Below are positions 57,900 through 64,000 of a DNA stretch of 64,000 nucleotides, one piece after another; the stretch's first letter is position 1, and every line of letters begins with the position of its first letter. Below the pieces are notes generated by a model. That model did no database searches. It was not told the origin of the DNA and was given only the letters and a program-made list of their open reading frames with translations. Made by a program: the position numbers and the translations under genes. Origin of the DNA: Streptomyces sp. JB150 (lineage in GTDB: Bacteria; Actinomycetota; Actinomycetes; Streptomycetales; Streptomycetaceae); assembly GCF_011193355.1 (NCBI RefSeq), contig NZ_CP049780.1, positions 1,883,207 through 1,947,206 of the forward strand, written 5' to 3'.

Positions 57900-58969
57900 T
57901 TCTCTGCTGCCCATCCCGCGTAGAAGAGGCCGAGTCCGACGATCACGCAGATGCCCTGGATGATCCAGAAGCGGACCACCACGAGCACTTCGGACCAGCC
58001 CTTGAGTTCGAAGTGGTGCTGGAGCGGGGCCATCCGGAAGACCCGCTTGCCGGTCAGCCGGAAGGAGCCCACCTGGATGACCACCGACATGGTGATGAGG
58101 ACGAACAGGCCGCCGAGGATGGCGAGCAGCAGCTCGGTGCGGGAGCAGATCGCGAGACCCGCGAGCACACCGCCGAGCGCCAGCGAACCGGTGTCGCCCA
58201 TGAAGATCTTGGCCGGCGAGGTGTTCCACCACAGGAAGCCGAGGCAGGCGCCCATCAGCGCGGAGGCGACCACCGCGAGGTCGAGCGGGTCGCGCACCTC
58301 GTAGCACGCGCCGGGGTTGGTGAGGGTCTGCGCGTTGGCGCAGGACTCCTGGAACTGCCAGACGCCGATGAAGGTGTAGGCGCCGAAGACGAGGACCGAG
58401 GCGCCGGTGGCCAGGCCGTCCAGACCGTCCGTCAGGTTCACGCCGTTGGACATGGCGAGGATCATGAACAGCGCCCAGACCACGAACAGCACCGGGCCGA
58501 TGGTCCAGCCGAAGTCGGTGATGAACGACAGCTTGGTGGAGGCCGGGGTGTTGCCGCGGTTGTCGGCGAACTGGAGCGAGAGCACCGCGAAGGCGATGCC
58601 GACGATCAGCTGGCCGGCCATCTTCGCCTTGGCGCGCAGACCCAGCGAACGCCGCTTGACGATCTTGATGTAGTCGTCGAGGAAGCCGACCAGGCCCATG
58701 CCGACCATCAGGCCGAGCACCAGCACGCCGGAGTAGCGCGGCGGCTCGCCGCTGATCACCTTGGAGAGGAAGTACGCGGCGACCGTCGCCAGGATGAAGG
58801 CGATGCCGCCCATGGTCGGCGTACCGCGCTTGCTGGCGTGCTCGCGCGGGCCGTCGTCCCGGATGTACTGGCCGTATCCCTTGCGCGCCAGCAGCTTGAT
58901 CAGCAGCGGGGTGCCGATCAGGGTGAGGAAGAGACCAATGACGCCTGCGAACAGGACCTGATTCATCAT
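57896..58969 (-). CDS. mraY: Phospho-MurNAc-pentapeptide transferase MraY
   Basis: A 357-residue, ten-helix membrane enzyme making lipid I. Signatures are REHASKRGTPTMGGIAF, FLDDYIKIVKRRSLGLRAKAKM, NLTDGLDGLATG (metal-binding Asp pair) and MAPLQHHFELKGWSE. The first of two consecutive ATGs (58969) overlaps the murF stop; the second (58966) is an equal candidate. Confidence 0.97.
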   Translation of the reverse strand: MMNQVLFAGVIGLFLTLIGTPLLIKLLARKGYGQYIRDDGPREHASKRGTPTMGGIAFILATVAAYFLSKVISGEPPRYSGVLVLGLMVGMGLVGFLDDYIKIVKRRSLGLRAKAKMAGQLIVGIAFAVLSLQFADNRGNTPASTKLSFITDFGWTIGPVLFVVWALFMILAMSNGVNLTDGLDGLATGASVLVFGAYTFIGVWQFQESCANAQTLTNPGACYEVRDPLDLAVVASALMGACLGFLWWNTSPAKIFMGDTGSLALGGVLAGLAICSRTELLLAILGGLFVLITMSVVIQVGSFRLTGKRVFRMAPLQHHFELKGWSEVLVVVRFWIIQGICVIVGLGLFYAGWAAEK

Positions 58970-60372
58970 CGGGCGGCAACCTCACCCTCGGCACCGGTCT
59001 CGAGCAGCGCCTCGGCCACCTTCTCGAGTCCGACCGAACGGGACGCCTTCACGAGCACGACGTCCCCCGGGCGCAACTCGCTGCGCAACAGGTCGACCGC
59101 CGCCTGTGCGTCGGACACGTGCACCGACTCCTCACCCCACGAACCCTCGTTATATGCGCCCAGTTGCAGCCAGGCGGCTTCCCTGCCCCCGACCGCGACG
59201 AGCTTGCTGACGTTGAGCCGGACGGCGAGCCGTCCGACCGCGTCGTGCTCGGCGAGCGATTCGTCCCCGAGCTCGGCCATCTTGCCGAGCACCGCCCAGG
59301 TCCGCCGCCCCTTGCCCATGGCCACCAGCGCGCGCAGAGCGGCCTTCATGGACTCGGGGTTCGCGTTGTAGGCGTCGTTGACGACCGTCACGCCGTCCGG
59401 GCGCTCGGTGACCTCCATCCGCCAGCGGGAGAGGGAGCCCGCCTCGGAGAGCGCGGTGGCGATCTCTTCCGCGGACATGCCCAGCTCATGGGCGACGGCG
59501 GCCGCGGCGAGCGCGTTCGACACGTGGTGCTCACCGTACAGGCGCATGGTCACGTCGCTGCACCCGGAGGGTGTGTGAAGGGTGAAGGAGGGCTGCCCGG
59601 TGTCCGTCAACCGCACGTTCTCGGCGCGTACGTCCGCTTCGTCGGCCTCGCCGAAGAGGAGCACCTTCGCCTTGGTACGGGAGGCCATGGCCCGTACGTA
59701 CGGATCGTCGGCGTTGAGGACCGCGGTGCCGTCCTCGGGGAGGGACTCGACCAGCTCGCCCTTGGCCTGGGCGATCTGCTCGCGGCCGCCGAACTCGCCG
59801 ATGTGGGCGGAGCCGACGTTCAGCACCAGCCCGATCTTCGGCGGCGTCAGCTCGGTGAGGTAGCGGATGTGGCCGATCCCGCGGGCGCCCATCTCCAGGA
59901 CCAGGAACCGGGTCTCCTCGGTGGCGCTGAGCGCGGTCAGCGGCAGCCCGATCTCGTTGTTGAGCGAGCCGGGCGTGAACACCGTCGGCGCCTTGCGCCG
60001 CAGGACCTGGGCGAGGAGGTCCTTGGTGCTGGTCTTGCCCGCCGAGCCGGTGAGCCCGATCAGCGTCGTGCCGAGCTTCGTCACGACGTGGCGGGCGAGC
60101 GCGCCGAGCGCGGCCTGGACGTCGTCCACGACGATCGCGGGCACGCCGACGGGGCGCGAGCCCAGCACGGCGGCCGCGCCCGCCGCCACGACCTGTGGCG
60201 CGAAGTCGTGGCCGTCCACGCGTTCGCCGACGAAGGCGACGAAGAGGCTGCCGGGTCCCGCCTCGCGGGAGTCCCGGACGACCGGCCCGGTCACCAGGAC
60301 CGACGGATCCGGTATGTCGTACGTCTGCCCGCCGACGACTTCTGCGATCTCGGCGAGAGAGAGGGCGATCAC
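58966..60372 (-). CDS. murF: UDP-MurNAc-tripeptide:D-Ala-D-Ala ligase
   Basis: A 468-residue Mur ligase that adds D-Ala-D-Ala. The P-loop is IGLTGSAGKTSTKDLLA; EIGLPLTALSATEETRFLVLEMGARGIG and VVNDAYNANPESMKAALRAL are family motifs. It starts at GTG 60372 and overlaps mraY by 4 bp. murE lies 28 bp upstream. Confidence 0.97.
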   Translation of the reverse strand: MIALSLAEIAEVVGGQTYDIPDPSVLVTGPVVRDSREAGPGSLFVAFVGERVDGHDFAPQVVAAGAAAVLGSRPVGVPAIVVDDVQAALGALARHVVTKLGTTLIGLTGSAGKTSTKDLLAQVLRRKAPTVFTPGSLNNEIGLPLTALSATEETRFLVLEMGARGIGHIRYLTELTPPKIGLVLNVGSAHIGEFGGREQIAQAKGELVESLPEDGTAVLNADDPYVRAMASRTKAKVLLFGEADEADVRAENVRLTDTGQPSFTLHTPSGCSDVTMRLYGEHHVSNALAAAAVAHELGMSAEEIATALSEAGSLSRWRMEVTERPDGVTVVNDAYNANPESMKAALRALVAMGKGRRTWAVLGKMAELGDESLAEHDAVGRLAVRLNVSKLVAVGGREAAWLQLGAYNEGSWGEESVHVSDAQAAVDLLRSELRPGDVVLVKASRSVGLEKVAEALLETGAEGEVAAR

Positions 60373-60400
60373 AAGTTCATCCCCTGGATCTTTCGGGATT

Positions 60401-62056
60401 TCATCCCTGGGTCTTCTGGATGGCTTCGCGAAGCACCTGGCGGTCGTCGAAGGGACGGACCACTCCGGCGATGTCCTGGCCCTGCTCGTGGCCCTTGCCC
60501 GCGACCAGCACGGTGTCGCCGGGGCGGGCCCGCTCGACGGCGGCGGCGATCGCGGCGGCGCGGTCCTCGAACAGCACGACCTCGCCGCGCTCGTGCACCG
60601 GCACGGACGCCGCGCCCTGCAGCATGGTCGCGAGGATCGCGAGGGGGTCCTCGGAGCGGGGGTTGTCGGAGGTCAGCACGGCGGTGTCGGCCAGCCGTGC
60701 CACGGCGGCGCCCATCGGGGCCCGCTTGGTGGTGTCCCGGTCGCCGCCGCAGCCCAGGACGACGTGCAGCCGGCCCTTGGTGACCTTGCGCAGCGCCTTC
60801 AGCACCGACTCGACGGCGTCGGTCTTGTGGGCGTAGTCGACGACCGCGAGGTAGGGCTGGCCGGCGTCCACCCGCTCCAGGCGGCCGGGGACGCCCGGTA
60901 CGGCCGCGACGCCGTCGGCGGCGGTCTGCGGGTCGAGGCCGGCGGCGGCGAGGGCGACCAGCGCGGCGAGGGTGTTCGCCACGTTGAACGGGCCGGGCAG
61001 CGGGGACTTGGCGGCGATCCGCTCGCCGTTCGGGCCGAGCACGGTGAACGTGGAGTCGAGCTGACCGATCGTCACGTCCTCGGCGCGCCAGTCGGCGTCG
61101 GGGTGGCCCTCGGCGGAGTAGGTGACGACGGGGACGGTGGCCTCGCGGGCGAGGCGGCGGCCGTACTCGTCGTCGACGTTGACCACGCCGAGCCTGCTGC
61201 GCCGCGGGGTGAACAGCTGTGCCTTGGCCTGGAAGTAGTCCTCCATGCCGGAGTGGAACTCCATGTGCTCCGGGCTGAGGTTGGTGAAGACGGCGACGTC
61301 GAAGACGCAGCCGTCGACCCGGCCGAGGACCAGGGCGTGGCTGGAGACCTCCATGGCGACCGCCTCGACACCGCGTTCGCGCATGACGGCGAACAGGGCC
61401 TGCAGGTCGGTGGCTTCGGGGGTGGTGCGCTCGGACTTGATGCGCTCGTCACCGATGCGCATCTCGACCGTGCCGACCAGTCCAGTGGACTTCACCGTCT
61501 TCAGGCCGCCCTCGACGAGGTAGGCCGTGGTGGTCTTGCCGGAGGTGCCGGTGATGCCGATCTGCAGCAGGTCCTGTCCGGGCCGGCCGTAGATCGTGGC
61601 GGCCAGCTCGCCCATGCGGGCGCGCGGGTCGTCGACGACGAGCACCGGCAGACCGGTCGCGGCGGCGCGCTCGGCGCCGGCCGGGTCGGTCAGCACGGCC
61701 GCGGCGCCGAGACCGGCGGCCTGGGTGACGAAGTCGGCGCCGTGGGCGCGGGCGCCGGGCAGGGCGGCGTACAGGTCGCCGGGGCGGACGGCGCGCGAGT
61801 CATGGGTGATGCCCGTGACCCCGGCCGTGCGCTCCGGCGCGGCGACACCCAGCTGGCCGGCGAGTTCCGCGAGGGGTGTGGCGGACACCCGCTCCGGCCG
61901 GGGCGGTCCCGGGTAGGTCACGGGATGGCCCTTCTGGGTGGTTTGGGACTGATCAGCGTGTGGCACGGCGGTGAGCGTACCGGGCGTACCCGCTTCGGAG
62001 CGAAGCGAGGGGCGGGGGGCGCCGTGGTTCCCGGAATCCGGGGTGTTCGTTGTCAC
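60401..62056 (-). CDS. murE: UDP-MurNAc-L-Ala-D-Glu:diaminopimelate ligase
   Basis: A 551-residue Mur ligase adding diaminopimelate (LL-DAP in Streptomyces). P-loop GITGTSGKTTTAYLVEGGL and the DAP-specific motif TSDNPRSEDP are present, as is YAHKTDAVESVLKAL. The start is ambiguous: GTG 62056 (AGGA at 8 nt, used here) gives a 45-residue low-complexity extension, while GTG 61921 (TYPGPPRPERVSATP, AAGGG at 8 nt) starts at the conserved domain. It lies 62 bp after ftsI. Confidence 0.93.
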   Translation of the reverse strand: MTTNTPDSGNHGAPRPSLRSEAGTPGTLTAVPHADQSQTTQKGHPVTYPGPPRPERVSATPLAELAGQLGVAAPERTAGVTGITHDSRAVRPGDLYAALPGARAHGADFVTQAAGLGAAAVLTDPAGAERAAATGLPVLVVDDPRARMGELAATIYGRPGQDLLQIGITGTSGKTTTAYLVEGGLKTVKSTGLVGTVEMRIGDERIKSERTTPEATDLQALFAVMRERGVEAVAMEVSSHALVLGRVDGCVFDVAVFTNLSPEHMEFHSGMEDYFQAKAQLFTPRRSRLGVVNVDDEYGRRLAREATVPVVTYSAEGHPDADWRAEDVTIGQLDSTFTVLGPNGERIAAKSPLPGPFNVANTLAALVALAAAGLDPQTAADGVAAVPGVPGRLERVDAGQPYLAVVDYAHKTDAVESVLKALRKVTKGRLHVVLGCGGDRDTTKRAPMGAAVARLADTAVLTSDNPRSEDPLAILATMLQGAASVPVHERGEVVLFEDRAAAIAAAVERARPGDTVLVAGKGHEQGQDIAGVVRPFDDRQVLREAIQKTQG

Positions 62057-62118
62057 GGGTGGTTCCTGGTTGCTCGGTGTTGCTCGGTGCTGGTCGGGAC
62101 TGATCAGGACGTGACTGA

Positions 62119-64000
62119 TCAGGGCTTGTACGTCACCGGCAGCTTCGCCGGCGGGGCGCCGGTGGGCGGGACCTGGAGGCTCTTCAGCGCGAACCGCATC
62201 ACCTGCTTGTAGACGGGTCCGCAGATCTGGCCGCCGAAGTAGCTGCCCTGGGTGGCGTTCTGAATGGCGCAGTAGACGGTGATCCGGGGCTGGTCCGCGG
62301 GGGCGAAGCCGGCGAACGACGAGGTGTAGCCGCGGTACTTGCCGGTGGCCGGATCCACTCGATTGGCGGTGCCGGTCTTGCCCGCGACGCGGTAGCCCGC
62401 GATGCGCGCCTTGGTGCCGGTGCCCTCCTCGTCGTCGACCACCGACTCCAGCATCCGGGCCAGCGTCTTCGCGGTCTTCTCGCTGACCACCCGCGTCCTC
62501 TCGGGCTTCGGGGCCGGATCGAAGCGTCCGTCGGGGCCCTTGGTGCCGCGGATCAGGGTGGGTTCGATCCGGACGCCGCCGTTGGCGATCGTCGTGTAGA
62601 CGGACGCCGCCTGCATCGCGTTGATGGACACGCCCTGGCCGAAAGGAATCGTGTACTGCTGCGAGGTCGACCACTCCTGCGGCGGGGCGAGGATGCCCGG
62701 GGTCTCGCCGGGGAAGCGCAGTCCGGTGGGCTCGCCGATGCCGAACTTGCGCAGGTAGGAGTAGAGGACCTTGTTGGCCTCCGCCTGGGTCCTGCCCAGC
62801 TGGCCGGTGGCGAGGATGGTGCCGATGTTGCTGGACTTGGCGAGCACGCCGTTCAGCGTCAGGTACCAGGTCGGGTGGTCGATGTCGTCCTGGAAGAGCC
62901 GGTCGCCGCGGTGCAGCCGGTTGGGCACCACGACCCGCGTGGTGGGGGTGGCGACCTTCTCCTCCAGCACCGCGGCCATGGACATGACCTTGGCGGTGGA
63001 GCCGGGCTCGTAGGCGTCCTGGAGGGCCGCGTTGCCCATGTTCGCCGAGGTGGCGCGGGACAGGTCGTTGGGGTCGAAGCCGGGCGAGTTGGCCATGGCC
63101 AGGATCTCGCCGGTCTGGGTGTCCTGGACGATCACATAGCCGCGGTCGGCGCGGGACTTCTCGACCTGCCGCGCGATGGCGTTCTGCGCCGCCCACTGGA
63201 TGTCGCGGTCGATGGTCAGCTCGATGTCCGAGCCGGGCACGGCGGGCGTCTCCTCGGCGCCCACGGTGGGCACCTGGCGGCCGCCCGACTGGGCGTAGCG
63301 GATCTCGCCGTCCTTGCCGGCCAGCTGCTTCTCCAGCTGCTGCTCGATGCCGCCGCCGCCCTTGCCCTCGGCATTGACCCAGCCCAGTATCCCGGCGGCC
63401 AGCTCGCCGTTCGGGTAGACCCGCTTGCTGCTGGGGGTGGCCAGGACGCCCGCCAGGACGTTCACCGTGGACTCGTCCGACTGCTGCTTCTTGGCGAGCG
63501 CGGACTTCAGGTCCTTGATCTGCTTCCAGACCTGCGGGGTCTGCCGGTCGGCGAGCTTGACGTAGCGGAGGTTCTCGTCCTCGGGCCGCAGCTTCTCGAC
63601 GATGTCCTCCTGGTCCTGGCCGAGGATCGGCGCGAGGAGGGCGGCGGCCTGCTCGGGACCGTCGTCGATCTTCAGCTGCTCGCGGGTGAACAGCGTCGGG
63701 TCGGCGGTGATGTCGTAGGCGTCGACGCTGGTGGCGAGGGCGATGCCCGCGCGGTCGGTGATCTCGCCGCGCTCGGCGGCCAGCACCTGGCCCACGTACC
63801 GGTTCTGCTCCGCCTTCGCCGCGTACGCGCTCGCGTCGACGGCCTGCACCTGGAGCAGGCGGACGACGAAGACGAGCAGGACGAGGGTCAGCGCGACGCC
63901 GACCAGGCGCAGCCGCGGGCGCGGGCTGCCGAGCCGGAGGGGGCGCGGCGCGGCGGCGGCGCGGGGCGCGGGGGGCCGCGCCGGGCGGCGGGCCGGGCGG
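62119..64000 (-). CDS. ftsI: Septal peptidoglycan transpeptidase FtsI (class B PBP, N-terminus cut by the window)
   Basis: At least 627 residues are visible; the start lies beyond 64000. The frame includes the N-terminal membrane helix (LRLVGVALTLVLLVFVVRLLQ) at about 63850-63910. Class B features are the dimerisation region QNRYVGQVLAAERGEITDRAG, the nucleophile PGSTAKVMSMA, the SSN motif AKSSNIGTI and KTG in VAGKTGTANRVD. There is no C-terminal PASTA domain; the protein ends LPVTYKP. It works with FtsW in septal wall synthesis. Confidence 0.95.
   Translation of the reverse strand, partial: RPARRPARPPAPRAAAAPRPLRLGSPRPRLRLVGVALTLVLLVFVVRLLQVQAVDASAYAAKAEQNRYVGQVLAAERGEITDRAGIALATSVDAYDITADPTLFTREQLKIDDGPEQAAALLAPILGQDQEDIVEKLRPEDENLRYVKLADRQTPQVWKQIKDLKSALAKKQQSDESTVNVLAGVLATPSSKRVYPNGELAAGILGWVNAEGKGGGGIEQQLEKQLAGKDGEIRYAQSGGRQVPTVGAEETPAVPGSDIELTIDRDIQWAAQNAIARQVEKSRADRGYVIVQDTQTGEILAMANSPGFDPNDLSRATSANMGNAALQDAYEPGSTAKVMSMAAVLEEKVATPTTRVVVPNRLHRGDRLFQDDIDHPTWYLTLNGVLAKSSNIGTILATGQLGRTQAEANKVLYSYLRKFGIGEPTGLRFPGETPGILAPPQEWSTSQQYTIPFGQGVSINAMQAASVYTTIANGGVRIEPTLIRGTKGPDGRFDPAPKPERTRVVSEKTAKTLARMLESVVDDEEGTGTKARIAGYRVAGKTGTANRVDPATGKYRGYTSSFAGFAPADQPRITVYCAIQNATQGSYFGGQICGPVYKQVMRFALKSLQVPPTGAPPAKLPVTYKP

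Overview
The window is chromosomal core sequence from a high-GC actinomycete, almost certainly a Streptomyces. Coding is very GC-rich with strong third-position GC bias, start codons are often GTG, and neighbouring genes repeatedly overlap by 4 bp (ATGA/GTGA). The gene order his - trp - dnaE - phoD - rluD/lspA - ileS - divIVA - dcw cluster matches my memory of the Streptomyces coelicolor SCO203x-SCO209x segment; no database was searched. No prophage, plasmid or classical insertion sequence was seen.

Layout. 1-2551 (+): the 3' end of an ADP-ribosylglycohydrolase gene, then a class III CoA-transferase and a CitE-like lyase in one overlapping operon. 2612-18405 (-): lgt, a membrane-anchored DsbA-like protein, then amino-acid biosynthesis. 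Tryptophan is covered by trpA, trpB, trpM, trpC and trpE, with three small membrane-protein genes between trpC and trpE. Histidine is covered by hisI, hisF, hisA/priA, hisH, hisB, hisC and hisD. No trpF is present, which fits a dual-function PriA. 18583-21512 (+): a beta-helix-like membrane protein, a Lon-N domain protein and a YbaK-type deacylase. 21716-25690 (-): a DUF2567 protein, an ABC-2 exporter and a NYN-domain protein. 25926-37892: a small basic protein, dnaE (-), a DUF2252 protein, a second DsbA-like protein, PhoD, a secreted M43-like metalloprotease, a dienelactone-hydrolase-like protein (-) and an MscS channel. 37902-43382 (-): a CPA1 antiporter, a GNAT protein, rluD, lspA and an unusual Lys/Ala-rich protein ending in a DksA/TraR zinc finger. 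43975-47124 (+): ileS behind a T-box leader. 47663-64000 (-): divIVA, yggT, sepF, yggS, pgeF, ftsZ, ftsQ, murG, ftsW, murD, mraY, murF, murE and ftsI (truncated by the window end).

Working together: the his and trp units share the PriA isomerase. The dcw block supplies lipid II (MurE, MurF, MraY, MurD, MurG), septal synthesis (FtsW, FtsI), ring assembly (FtsZ, SepF, FtsQ) and polar growth (DivIVA).

Most notable: (i) three copies of an interspersed repeat with about 19-bp terminal inverted repeats, at 39557-39753, 47371-47565 and 53743-53821. The third is inverted, internally deleted and sits between murG and ftsQ. (ii) A nine-unit 17-bp tandem array at 21529-21678. (iii) An IleRS whose HIGH signature reads G-A-H-H. 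(iv) A phoD control region where one terminator arm doubles as a PHO-box-like unit and a perfect palindrome abuts the start codon. (v) Recurrent TAGGCT boxes 7-8 nt before start codons, suggesting leaderless mRNAs. (vi) A degenerate tRNA-like sequence beside repeat copy B.
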